Source of the DNA: Bidens hawaiensis
Taxonomy: Eukaryota > Streptophyta > Magnoliopsida > Asterales > Asteraceae
Assembly (NCBI GenBank): GCA_021521415.1
Contig: JAIQDT010001657.1
Location: 248,001 to 312,000 of the forward strand
Direction: 5' to 3'
Length of the DNA stretch: 64,000 nucleotides
Part shown: positions 23,821 through 34,450 of the stretch, in pieces
Numbering within the stretch: position 1 is the first letter of the stretch
How the letters are laid out: the number at the start of each line of letters is the position of its first letter
Made by a program: the position numbers and the translations under genes
The notes under the pieces: generated by a model
Databases searched by the model: none
Seen by the model: the letters and a program-made list of their open reading frames with translations, nothing else
What the model was told of the DNA's origin: nothing

Positions 23821-24029
23821 TAGACAGTAGTAGCAGCCATTGTCATAAAATATTAAGGGTTGTTGGTTTGTGAAGAAAATCATTGGCGTGATGTTTGACT
23901 TTAAAAAAAGTCAAAATCGGAGTTGACACAGAGGAGGGCAACCACCCTTAAAAACCAATCCCCTCTGAAATCTCCTCATTTCGTCTGAGTGAATTTTTTA
24001 AAATAACAAATCGGAATGCACACCAGATG

Positions 24030-24188
24030 TTTGACAATAACGTCTTTTGTTCTCGGTAATCTTAAATGAGGAGTTGTTCCATGAATCCACTCCATTGAAG
24101 GGGTGTGCATATCATAAACTTCATCAGGGTCGGGTGGTGACGCGTTTCTCGGGACTATACCGGGATCTCTACTAGATGTCATGAACAA
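24030..24188 (-). pseudogene. Captured fragment of a DHHC-type protein S-acyltransferase gene
   Basis: 53 codons on the minus strand read SSRDPGIVPRNASPPDPDE, then TPSMEWIHGTTPHLRLPRTK and DVIVK. This is the conserved stretch of plant palmitoyltransferases just before the cysteine-rich DHHC domain (family pattern: RDPGI.PRN.PP..E...PSMEW..G.TPHL..PRTKDV). The DHHC catalytic domain and the membrane segments are absent, so no enzyme can be made. It lies inside the inverted repeats, which identifies it as transduplicated by the MULE. Confidence 0.8.
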
Positions 24189-24189
24189 A

Positions 24190-24480
24190 AATATAAGAGT
24201 GGTCGGAGCTGGAGCGGTGGTGGCGGAGCTGTGGTGGTGGCGAATAAGCAGTGACGGAGATGGAGCGGTGGTGGCGGAGCTGTGGTGGTGGCCGGAGTGG
24301 TTGGTGGCGGCGGTGAAGATGGATCTGGGTTTGTGGGTTCTCCGGCGAGTTGGATCTGGAAGATGGATCTGGGTTTGTGTCTTCTCCGGCGAGTTTGACC
24401 GGAATCTGGGTTTACGGGTTCTCCGGCGAGTTGGATCTGGGTTTGTGGGTTCTAAGCAGTTTGGTGTTGCAGGGTGGTCG
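24190..24480. repeat. GC-rich tandem repeats inside the Pack-MULE
   Basis: Two repeat types follow each other: about 2 x 50 bp around GGAGCGGTGGTGGCGGAGCT (24205-24295), then 3 x about 45 bp around GGATCTGGGTTTGTGGGTTC and TCTCCGGCGAG (24316-24470). The Trp/Gly/Val-rich frames across them are not credible proteins. Confidence 0.8.
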
Positions 24481-25093
24481 GGATAAGTGGTGGTCGGATC
24501 TAATGGTGGTCACAGAGATGGTGACACTTGTTGGTGGGGATAAGCGGTGGTGATGTTGGGTGTTGCAGACTTGCAGCCTTGCAGGTGGTGGCGGTGGTGA
24601 TGGTGGCCGGGAGAGTGGTGATGATGAATCTGAGATGAGATGGAGATGGGTTGGAGAGAGAGAGAGAGAGAGTTTATTTTATAAATATTAATTATTAAAT
24701 ATATATTAAATATATTTTAACCACTTCATTGAAAAGACCAAAATACCCTCACATGCGCCTCACGTGAGGGTATTTAACTGAGTTTTTCTAACCCAGTTAG
24801 CGTAAAGGACAAAACTTGTAGGAAAAAAAAGTTTAAAGTACACCGCCTGCAAGGAAACTAAAAAAAGGACACGAACCGTAATTTGGCTTTTTTTAAAGGA
24901 CAAAATTTGTAATTCTGTCATAAAATAATTAATAAGTTTTGAAATCAAAATTGAAATATTACTCAAGACACAAACTCAAAACAAACACCTCATACTCGTC
25001 TTCACTAATTTATGCCTCAACAAAAACCACATTCACTAACAGATCTAGAAAAAAATTCAGATGTATCTTAAACAAATTTTTAAACTTACTAGT

Positions 25094-26072
25094 TGAAGAA
25101 ACACTAACCGGACCCCGGGCAGATTACTAGTAACCTGGGGGTTGGATAGCTGTTTCCCACGAGGGGTTAGACCCTTGGAAGATGGTTCTTCTGATAACCT
25201 GCAAAACAGACACCGTGAGCTCGTCACTGAGAAGGGGGGGGGGGTTCCTCCTTGTGACCACCCTCCGGCGTGAGAATCAGACTAGATTGCTCTTTAAATA
25301 AAAAAGTATATTAAGAGATTGCTAGAGCAGATATCAGGTATAATATGATGATAATGTAGTAAGATATGTTCTGTTTAGATGATCATACCATTTGGGGTAT
25401 TTATAGCCGAAGGTAGGTTTCCAAGGAGGTATGGCCGGCTGCAACAGTGTTCCTGTTTATCAACAGTAGCCTACGCACGTGCCCTGCTGGTAGTTGGTGG
25501 GTAGGCAGCGGCTGATAGCGACCAGGCCTGCTGTATACTATTCCCTTTCCACCAACTGCCGGCTACGCACGTGGTATGACAGTAGTTGGTGAGTAGGCAG
25601 CGGCTTAATAGTGATACAGTACAGTAGCATGCTGCTCGCCATACTGTATCAGTGAGCTGTCGTATCCCTGATCAGATCTTTCGCCCATACCTCGTCAGGT
25701 ATAGTAAAAGGTCCTTCAGTATAGACTGGCTTATTTGGGCGGGAGTATTCCCCCTCCCGCCTCTGTGCGGGATTGCTCCCGGCTTTGCTCATTCCTTCAG
25801 GTGACACTGAATGATCGAGAGCTAAGTACCTAGTGCGTGTAGCCATGCTGCGCGGGTGGCCTTCCCTCATGGCTTGTATCCGAGGCTGCGGGAACAGGCG
25901 GAGTCCTTCACCATGGGAGGCATTTCCTGCGGGACCAGCTTGCATACTGCGCGTAAGGACGTCACGTCTCTGAGCATGGTTGGTCCTGCGGATCCAGTTG
26001 GTCTCTGCGCAGACGTCCCTGTTTAAGGTGTCTTGCGGGTCCAACTGGGCTCTGCTGGGACCTACCTCTTCA
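25094..26072 (-). repeat. Element B 3' LTR
   Basis: Appears on the plus strand as TGAAGAAACACTAACC...CCTACCTCTTCA. It ends at the PPT complement AGTCCCCCCAGTC (26073-26085). TATA box on the minus strand at 25396-25405; G-run at 25234-25243. Confidence 0.92.
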
Positions 26073-26449
26073 AGTCCCCCCAGTCCAATGTTCTTCTCAT
26101 GCGTGTTTAATAAAGTGAGGTGAACTTTTGGACTTAAGCAAAGGGTTTTGAAAAGGGTTTTGTAAGGTTTTCCATGGGAAGTCCTTGTCACTTGCAGAAA
26201 TGCCCGAGTTTCCTGCTTGGTCTTTGGGTATGATGCGGGTAGGTCTGTAACCTCCTCGCAAGTCAGGAGCATTGAGTCCCAGTTGTGTGGATTCTCCATG
26301 AGGTTTTGGTAGTTTTGAACATAGTGATCAATTATGTTAAAACCACCAATTCCATCCTGGAACTTCAAACAACGTAGTTCTCCACGTTCCCGCTATGCGG
26401 GGATGTTATTTCCGTTTCCGCAAGCATTGCCCAGAAGATCCTTCCTGGT

Positions 26450-26930
26450 TTCAATTCCCAGCGGAGCGCTAGGTATGTGAAGGGTTTTGCCTTAACACTG
26501 TACCAGCGCTCGTCTTACGGTTACTTTACTTCCAAGGTATTCCTAGCGTCAATTCCCTGCAGGTGCTAGGTATGTGAAGGGTTTTGCCTTTACACTGTAC
26601 CCGCACCTGTCTTATAGTTACTTGGTTGCCGAGGAATATTTGGCTTCAATTCCCTGCGGGTGCTCGGTATGTGAAGGGTTTTGCCTTTACACTGTACCCG
26701 CATCCGTCTAACGGTTATTTGTTCGCCAAGGTTTACTTGGCTTCAATTCCCTGCGGGTGCTAGGTATGTGAAGGGTTTTGCCTTTACACTGTACCCGCAT
26801 CCGTCTAACGGTTACTTGTTCGCCAAGGTTTACTTGGCTTCAATTCCCTGCGGGTGCTAGGTATGTGAAGGGTTTTGCCTTTACACTGTACCCGCATCCG
26901 TCTAACGGTTACTTGTTTGCCAAGGGGTAA
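26450..26930. repeat. Tandem repeat, 5 x about 97 bp (element B, array 2)
   Basis: Reverse complement of array 2 of element A, with one copy fewer. The last three copies, nearest the antisense gene promoter, are nearly identical (TTCAATTCCCTGCGGGTGCT, GTGAAGGGTTTTGCC, CGCATCCGTCTAACGGTTA), which suggests recent homogenisation. Confidence 0.9.
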
Positions 26931-27272
26931 GGGGTATTTTCCCGCTTACTTTTTAATATTTTTCAAATTTTGAATTTTGAAATTCGAAGGGTTGGTGGAA
27001 AGATAAGAACAGTCCAAACCTCTGAAACGTCGTGCGACGGTTTCTTCTGACTGTGTCAGGACGTGCAGGAAGTTATGGTGACGTGACAGAACATGGTCAT
27101 TCCAGACGCTTTTCCTGGCGCGTGGGCACGATTTTTCGGGCGCGTGGCCGCGAAATTACTGGCACACGTCCTGTCAACAGCTGTTGCCAGCCTGCTTTTT
27201 GCCACGTGTCATAGTTTCATTGCACCTTCGATTTCTCTCTCCTCCGCATTAAATTCACCGCATTAATTGCGA

Positions 27273-27288
27273 TTAGTATATAAAGGGG
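27273..27288 (+). promoter_or_regulatory. Putative core promoter of the antisense gene (element B)
   Basis: TTAGTATATAAAGGGG lies about 120-130 bp before the ATG at 27408, with a pyrimidine-rich leader (CTCTTCTTCTTCTTCTT) downstream. The block is conserved with element A. Confidence 0.6.
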
Positions 27289-27407
27289 GAGAGGCCCCTT
27301 TGTAATCCACACTTTCACCTCTCTTCTTCTTCTTCTTAGTGATTTCCGGCAAATACTCCCCTTTTTCAGGCAAGCATTTTCCCGAAATCACTGTTCTTTT
27401 TGCAAAA

Positions 27408-30400
27408 ATGTCTTCTCATGATGCTGAAGCTGTAGCCGACGATAGGAGTACTGCTGGCGAGTGCCAGTGTGCTCTACCTCTCGATCAGTACCAGTACATA
27501 GTCAGGAAGTTCATGCTCGAGTCTCTCGAGCCTGAGTTTCCTGAATCCCACCAGACTGTGTACGATGCCCCCAGTGGCAAGATCGGGGTATATGCTGCAT
27601 TCTTTGTTTATGGGAACCTTAGGTTTCCATTGACAAAGTTTATGTATCGTGTCCTGGAGAGGCACGGTGTGCACCTGACCGAGGTGCATCCGATGGCGAT
27701 TGCCAAGGTCCGGCACTTCGAGTGGGTGTGCCGGATTCTGGGTATTGAGCCCTACGTGGACCGCCTGATGACCTTCTATACTTGGAGGTGCGTCCAGGGG
27801 TGGTACACCCTGACAACCCGTATTAAGGGTTTGAAGATCTGCGTGACCGAGCGCAGTCTCCGATCGTGGAAGCGGGAGTTCTTCTACATCTCTGCCCGCG
27901 CCATCCCCATTGCTATGAAGTTCAAGAAGGGTCAAGCGCTTCCGAGCCTTCACGCTTCCAGCTACCAGGAGGCGGAATGGTTCGCGAAGATATCCCGGGT
28001 CCAATCTCCGGTTTACCGGTTTGCGGAGTCCGGGATGGTGCTGCTGGGGATGAGCCGGGTATGGAAGGATGCGTCCCGGTTTCCCATCCTTCTTGAATAT
28101 GGTTTGAACTCTATTCCTTATGGTATGTCTTGTCTTTCTTGCTGATATTAGTTAATTTTCTAACTGTTTCTTTTTCTTTCAGAGGGGAATAATTTGGAGT
28201 CGCTCCTGTTCCCGCGGGAAGCTGACAGTCCTGTGCGGGTAGGCACTCGTGCTCTGGATGACAATGAGTTGCCCATCCTGGAGCAAACGGCGGATAGGTT
28301 TGTGGAGGTCTATCCGCCGGGCCAAGAGATCCTGAGCCACCGGCGGCCAGGTAAGGAGATATTCTATCCTGAACCCCTCAATGCTGTACCCGTTGCTGAA
28401 AATCCTTACATCCTGTCTTCTGAGGAAACCGCAGATGGTCATCCCCTTGTGCGGAAGAAGAAGACTGCTGCCGGCGTGAAGGGGAAGGAGAAGGCCACAG
28501 CTGATCCAGTGGTTCTATCTGACACGGAGTCAGATAGTGAAGAGGTGGCGGGGAAGCCCGGTGGTGAGAAGACCACTGCTCCGGAGGCTACGACCGTTAC
28601 CTCCGGAGAACCAACGAAGACGACGGTGACCGGTACCAAGAGGCCGGCTCCATCGGGTTCCTCCCCGCCCGTCCGTACGTTCAGGGTCAAGAAAACCCGT
28701 AAGTATAATCATAATGCCTTTGTAGATTTGTCACTTCATAATTTTCTTTTCACTTTCTTCTTTGTGCAGGCGTGGATGTTGACGCAATCCTGGGTGAAAC
28801 GCAGGGGAGTACCTCCTCGCCAATGACGGTAGGCTCGGTCAGCCTTCCTGAGGCGTCGACCCAGTCGCCTGCGCCTGCATCCGCTGGTCCAGTTGCTCGT
28901 TCCGTCGAGCCAACTGTTCCGGCCGAGATGACGTCACCGCCGGCCGTGAGTGCGATTTTTACAGCATCCTTCACGGAACCGGCGGTTACTGCTGCTTTTA
29001 AGGAGGCGGCGACCGCGGCGGAGACCACGACGGCGACCACGGCGGCTGCCACCATGCCCGCGCCACCGGCACCGATGGCCGGACCATCAGGTACGCGCAG
29101 GGCTTCACGCCGATCTTTGCCACCTTCCCGTCTGCCTGACCTGTTGGATGGATTTCCTTTAGGTTCAGGTGATGGGTTTGGCGGCTATCGGCCTGTCATT
29201 GACCCTACAGGTGCGTAGGGTTCCTTTCTTTTTCCCTTATGTTTTTCATCATCTTTTCCTTACTGCTTTTGTTTCTTTTGCAGTGTCGGATTCCAATGAA
29301 GTGTATGTTCCTCGATGGAACATACGCCGAGGAACAACCCTTCGCACACCCGTGGAGTGCGTGGACTGGGCTCGCCACGCTGCTCCTCCGGGTGCGTTGG
29401 GGGAAGCCATGGTTAGCTACCAGGAGGGTAGGCTAACTAATGAGCTTCGGGTTCTCCAGGCCCGGATGCAGCCGCGCGTCGAGCTGCTTTGTCGTGAAAA
29501 CGACAAGTTGAAAGCAGCTCACGCCAAGGACAAATCTGAGGCGCGTGCTCTTCGGGAGGAGAACCAACAGCTGGCGGCAGCTGCCGCCGACAAGGAGAAG
29601 GCCTTCAAGGCCCTCGAGGTTGAAGTTCAGGCGCGACTCGAGGCCCGCTCCAAGGCTGCCCAAGCTGTGAATGAACAGCTTCGGCTGGCCAGGGAGACTG
29701 CGCGAAACGCAACCGAGAGGGCTGCCAAGGCTGAAGCCGTTGCTGAGCCTTTGCGTGTGGAGAATGAGGAGCTCAAGGCCAAATTAGAGGCTCTCCAACG
29801 CGCTCATGATGCCTTGGCAATGGAAGATGCCAAGAAACTCCAGGAAATCCTGGACCAAAGGGGGGTGCTTGACCAGACCCAGCGGAAGCTTAAGGGCGTC
29901 GAAGAGGCTGCCGCTAAGGAAGTTTTACTTGCCAACCTTAACAAGAGCGAAGCCGAACGCGCCCATACCGAAGCTCAAGCTGCCCTCCGATGGCTTCTTC
30001 GAGAAGCGTTGCCTCAGGTATGTTTAGATTTATCTTCACGCATTTCTTTTGTAAGAAAAGGTTCTAATGTATTTTTTTCTGTAGGTTGTGCGTCGGGTCT
30101 TTTCAGAGACCTCCTACGATGATGCTATGACCGCAGCCCTCAACGCTTCTCATGATGATGGGGAAAAGGCCGGCTTCATGCTTGGTCTAGGGTTTGTTGA
30201 GAAAGGCGTCCCGCCTTCCAACTTCCCTTTGTTCGATGTGGATACCGAAGCCATTTACGACCAAGCATTGAACCAATACGCCGCCTTCCCGCATCCAGTG
30301 GTGGAAAAGGTGGATGAAGTAGCTGTTGCTGATGATGGGTTAGCTGTCCTCAAAGCTTTCCTCGAACCACCCCGTTCTTCTGACGGAGCGGGTCCTAGTG

Positions 30401-30420
30401 GAGGCGGCCCTGAAGCTTGA
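27408..30420 (+). CDS. Antisense five-exon gene of element B (PF04195-like domain + coiled coil)
   Basis: Exons 27408-28122, 28183-28698, 28770-29210, 29284-30017 and 30085-30420 with GT-AG introns of 60-73 bp give 913 residues, matching the exon borders of the element A gene. Conserved blocks include YAAFFVYGNLRFPLTKF, PMAIAKVRHFEWVCRILG, WKREFFYISARAIPIAMKF and, in exon 4, an Ala/Glu/Lys coiled coil beginning near PRVELLCRENDKLKA. Differences from A are mostly substitutions or in-frame indels; for example about eight residues are missing before WLLREAL in exon 4. I start at 27408 (AAAAATGTCTTCT) because it aligns with the A start; an in-frame ATG at 27339 would add 23 residues. Function unknown; the N-terminal domain is known only as transposon-associated. 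Confidence 0.8.
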
Positions 30421-30609
30421 CCCCGAAGATCCCTTTCCATTGCTTAAACTTGTATAGATTCTCTTCTAGGCGGGTAGTAACCCGGCCATTCTTGTAATAT
30501 ATTATTGAAATATAAATCTTTTTTGCGTATAAGATTGTTATTTCCTTCTTTGGATTCCTTGCTTTATAAACTCATGACTTGCATACTTAGTTTAAGTTAG
30601 CAATTTTCC
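30421..30609. other. 3' flank of the antisense gene, element B
   Basis: Short AT-rich 3' region with GTAATATATTATTGAAATATA-type sequence that could serve polyadenylation; the equivalent region in A is 14826-15033. Confidence 0.4.
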
Positions 30610-31225
30610 AAGTGTTCTAGAATAAGTTAACCTCTTGAACGTGGTTGATGATGGGTTAAAGTTTCGCTTCCTCTTTCGTGATTGTGCGGGTAGAACCGTC
30701 ACTTGCACTTGGTAGGATGGCTAAACTTTAACCTTTATCTGACCTGCGTGCAGGTTTTCCTCATTTCTAAGTATTTAGGATAAGTTAACCTTTGAACGTG
30801 GTTGATAGTGGGTTAAAGTTTCGCTTCTTCCTTCGTGATTGTGCGGGTAGAACCGTCACTTGCACTTGGTGAGATGGCTAAACTTTAACTTTTATCTAAC
30901 CTGCGTGTAGGTTTTTCTTACCTTTTGAGGATAAGTTACCCTTTGAACGTGGTTGATAATAGGTGTGAAGTTTTGCTTCCTCTTTCGTGATTGTGCGGGT
31001 AGAACCGTCACTTGCACTTAGTAGGATGGAAAAACTTTACCCTTATCTGACCTGCGTGTAGGTTTTTCTTACCTTTCGAGGATAAGTTAACCTTTGAACG
31101 TGGTTGATAATAGGTGTGAAGTTTTGCTTCCTCTTTCGTGATTGTGCGGGTAGAACCGTCACTTGCACTTAGTAGGATGGCAAAACTTTACCCTTACCTG
31201 ACCTGCGTGTAGGTTTTCCTTATCC
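30610..31225. repeat. Tandem repeat, 4 x about 150 bp (element B, array 1b)
   Basis: Units share GATAAGTTAACCTTTGAACG, TTCGTGATTGTGCGGGTAGA, ACCGTCACTTGCACTT and ACCTGCGTGTAGGTTTT. It is the reverse complement of array 1b in A, expanded by about one unit. Confidence 0.88.
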
Positions 31226-31229
31226 TTTT

Positions 31230-31670
31230 TAAGAATTTTGTTTTGAACCGTTCGACGCGCGGTTGTCGATAGGTTAGTGTTCATTTTCCTTTCATGATTC
31301 ATGCGGATAGACCGACACTTTCATTTAATGGGATAATTGAACTCCTTCAACTGACCTGCGTGAAGGTTTGCCACGTTATTGGGTTCGTGCGGGTAAGACC
31401 GCCTTCCCACGCAACGACTTCACGCAATGTGAATGCCGTCACCAGTGTTGGATAGTTTTAACCGTTCGACGCGCGGTTGTTGATAGGTTATTATTCAGTT
31501 TCGTTAATGATTCATGCGGATAGACCGGCACTTTCATTTTTGGGTGCTGAACTTTTTCCCCTTCAACTGACCTGCGTGAAGGTTTATCACGTTATTGGGT
31601 TCGTGCGGGTAGGACCGCCTTCCCATGCAATGTCTTCACGTAATTATGCGGTGAAAACCGGCATATTAGT
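31230..31670. repeat. Tandem repeat, 2 x about 220 bp (element B, array 1a)
   Basis: Two copies start near 31237 and 31459 with CCGTTCGACGCGCGGTTGT, TTCATGCGGATAGACCG and CTGACCTGCGTGAAGGTTT. Reverse complement of array 1a of A. Confidence 0.85.
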
Positions 31671-31955
31671 GTCCAGAAAAGTATAAATGTAAAATCATCA
31701 GCTTCGATATTCTTAAAAGAGAATCATTTCCATTAGAAGTGGCTCTTGGCCTTTTCTTTACAAATTGGAATTGATTTACATGCAAACTGTGTAAATGAGC
31801 TCCCTTCCTTGTTGGGATGGGAGTGCCATCGAGCCGATACGCACCTGGTTCGGGATCTCGTTCTTTACGCAGCATGTAGTCTCGATTTTGAAGCTGGAAT
31901 TGATTCGTGTTTTCCCCAGCTGGGGTTCTATACGCACCCGCTTGCTCAGCCTTTA

Positions 31956-33406
31956 TTACGCCACGAGGTGCGCGAGCGTCCCATCTCTGACAAATGCTTC
32001 GACCATATCTTTTACATCTATGCATTCTTCAGTGTTGTGGCCCTTTGTCTTGTGAAAGTCACAGTATTTGCTCCGATCTGCATCGTGACGATGTCGGATT
32101 ATTGGCGGTTTTGGCCATGGGAGCCCTTCAGTGGCGAATATCTCAGTGACGCTTTTGGTGAGTGGCGTCCATCTGGAGTTCCGGTGCGACTGTACATTAT
32201 CCCTTCCGCCCAACCGATTTTGCAAGCCGGATGAGGTGTCAAAGTTTACCCTTGACTGCCAGATGCCTAGCTTTCGTTTTTTATTTAGTCGGGCGGTGAG
32301 GACGTTGTCTTCTCTCGTCCTCTGGGTGTAGAGGTTTGTGCTCTGTGGGAGATCTCTACCCAGTTGCTTCTCTGTTTCCGCATAGCGTTTTACCGCTGTC
32401 ATGATGCCATCCCATGTGGATGGCATGCCATCTTTACCCGTTAGGGTGCGGATGAGCTCTGGGTCATGTGCGCCCTGGATGAAGGCAGCGCGAACAAGAT
32501 CTTCACTGATATTGCCCAAACTTAGCTTCTTTGAGTTGAAGCGAGTGATGAAGTTTGGCAGAGATTCGTCTTCCTCTCGTATGCATTTGAGGATTGTCCA
32601 TTGCTCCTCGGTATACTTCCGTTGCTGGCTGAAGTGTTGGCTAAACTTCTGTTGGAAGTCTGCCCAGTCGTAGATGTGGTTGACCGGTAGACGATCGAAC
32701 CATGCTCTAGCAGCCCCAACCAGCGTCATTTGGAACATGTAACACCACGTGGGTTCCGTCCAATTGCTGACGGTTGCCCCTGCTATGAACCTGTTCAAAT
32801 GATCGTCTGGATCAGATATACCGTCATATGTGCCTATGTTGGGCATTTGTTTGGCACTCTTTGGGCGATTGCTTCAGCAATGTCCCTTGCAAATTTGGAC
32901 GTTCCTGCATTTGCAACGTTTGGTCTGAACGTTTTAGAGAAGTCTCGTGGACTTCCACCTGTGCTTTTTGGTTTGAAGGCTTGTCCAAAATGCCTTTTCG
33001 GTTGGGATTCCGTTTCCTTACGCTTCCCTTTTGCCCTATGGCGAGGGTTCGCGTCGGAGTCGGATTCCTCCGAGTCATCCTCCCAGTATTCGAATTCGTC
33101 GGCCTGTTGTACGGAACGCAAGCGTTCGTCCAACTCAGCCTGGAATTCATTTTGTCGTGCCTCCGCCCATGCCTTAATTTCATCGAGAGTCTGGCGGGGG
33201 AGTCTTCGTTTCTCAAACTGGGTATCGGTGGATCCCAGTAGGCGATCATTTACTACACTTGCCCCAGCTTTGGTAAGTGGGGTAGTGTTCGTAAAATTTA
33301 CTTCACTTGCCCCGGCTTCGGTAGCCGGGGTAGTGTTCGTAAAAACTGTGTTGCCGGTATTCCCCCTAGTAGCAGGGGTTATGGTTACCGGAGTTTCTCT
33401 AACCAT
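31956..33406 (-). pseudogene. Retrotransposon Gag polyprotein (element B), frameshifted
   Basis: The reading frame starts at 33406 (MVRETPVTITPATRG) and is collinear with element A gag, but one base is missing near 32861-32866: a run of four C in A is three in B (minus strand). The first 187 or so codons are followed by an out-of-frame stop near 32834. The capsid region (MTLVGAARAWFDRLP, FQQKFSQHFSQQRK) and the knuckle (CDFHKTKGHNTEEC) continue in the next frame, 32846-31956. As written B cannot make full Gag, so it would depend on Gag from A-like copies, unless the base is a sequencing error or is bypassed by frameshifting. Confidence 0.85.
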
Positions 33407-33471
33407 CTTTGTAGAAGTTTGAAAAAACTGGAGAAAAATAAAGTTCTAGCTTTATGCACGGATGGCGCCAA

Positions 33472-34450
33472 TGAAGAAACACTAACCGGACCCCGGGCAG
33501 ATTACTAGTAACCTGGGGGTTGGATAGCTGTTTCCCACGAGGGGTTAGACCCTTGGAAGATGGTTCTTCTGATAACCTGCAAAACAGACACCGTGAGCTC
33601 GTCACTGAGAAGGGGGGGGGGGTTCCTCCTTGTGACCACCCTCCGGCGTGAGAATCAGACTAGATTGCTCTTTAAATAAAAAAGTATATTAAGAGATTGC
33701 TAGAGCAGATATCAGGTATAATATGATGATAATGTAGTAAGATATGTTCTGTTTAGATGATCATACCATTTGGGGTATTTATAGCCGAAGGTAGGTTTCC
33801 AAGGAGGTATGGCCGGCTGCAACAGTGTTCCTGTTCATCAACAGTAGCCTACGCACGTGCCCTGCTGGTAGTTGGTGGGTAGGCAGCGGCTGATAGCGAC
33901 CAGGCCTGCTGTATACTATTCCCTTTCCACCAACTGCCGGCTACGCACGTGGTATGACAGTAGTTGGTGAGTAGGCAGCGGCTTAATAGTGATACAGTAC
34001 AGTAGCATGCTGCTCGCCATACTGTATCAGTGAGCTGTCGTATCCCTGATCAGATCTTTCGCCCATACCTCGTCAGGTATAGTAAAAGGTCCTTCAGTAT
34101 AGACTGGCTTATTTGGGCGGGAGTATTCCCCCTCCCGCCTCTGTGCGGGATTGCTCCCGGCTTTGCTCATTCCTTCAGGTGACACTGAATGATCGAGAGC
34201 TAAGTACCTAGTGCGTGTAGCCATGCTGCGCGGGTGGCCTTCCCTCATGGCTTGTATCCGAGGCTGCGGGAACAGGCGGAGTCCTTCACCATGGGAGGCA
34301 TTTCCTGCGGGACCAGCTTGCATACTGCGCGTAAGGACGTCACGTCTCTGAGCATGGTTGGTCCTGCGGATCCAGTTGGTCTCTGCGCAGACGTCCCTGT
34401 TTAAGGTGTCTTGCGGGTCCAACTGGGCTCTGCTGGGACCTACCTCTTCA
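33472..34450 (-). repeat. Element B 5' LTR
   Basis: Identical to 25094-26072 except for one base seen by eye (33833 region: GTTCATC versus GTTTATC). It is preceded on the plus strand by the PBS complement (GGATGGCGCCAA) and followed by the target duplication CTAGT. Confidence 0.92.

Larger units (their letters stand above)
23244..24915. mobile_element. Pack-MULE: Mutator-like element with captured gene fragments
   Basis: Long terminal inverted repeats of about 180 bp (23244-23430 and 24733-24915) share AATTACAAATTTTGTCC, GGTTCGTGTCC, TTCCTTGCAGGCGGTGTACT, GCTAACTGGGTTAGAAAAA and CCTCACGTGAGG. No transposase is present. The 1.3-kb interior is richer in GC than its surroundings and contains, on the minus strand, a palmitoyltransferase gene fragment. 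It also holds a (TAA)n run, tandem repeats and a (GA)n stretch. I could not see a perfect 9-bp target duplication, so the exact ends may be off by a few bases. Confidence 0.75.
25094..34450 (-). mobile_element. LTR retrotransposon B: second TR-GAG element, opposite orientation
   Basis: 9357 bp on the minus strand with two 979-bp LTRs (25094-26072 and 33472-34450) that differ, by eye, at a single base. The target duplication is CTAGT (25089-25093 and 34451-34455). It has the same plan as element A: LTR, PBS, gag, tandem arrays, antisense gene, tandem array, PPT, LTR. Sequence divergence from A is visible even in the LTRs, so B is a sister lineage and not a direct copy of A. The near-identical LTRs imply a very young insertion. 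gag carries a frameshift while the antisense gene is open. Confidence 0.9.

Noticed and set aside
24181..24553. Trp/Gly-rich open frames in the Pack-MULE
   Set aside because: They read through tandem repeats on the strand opposite the captured palmitoyltransferase fragment; no family match.
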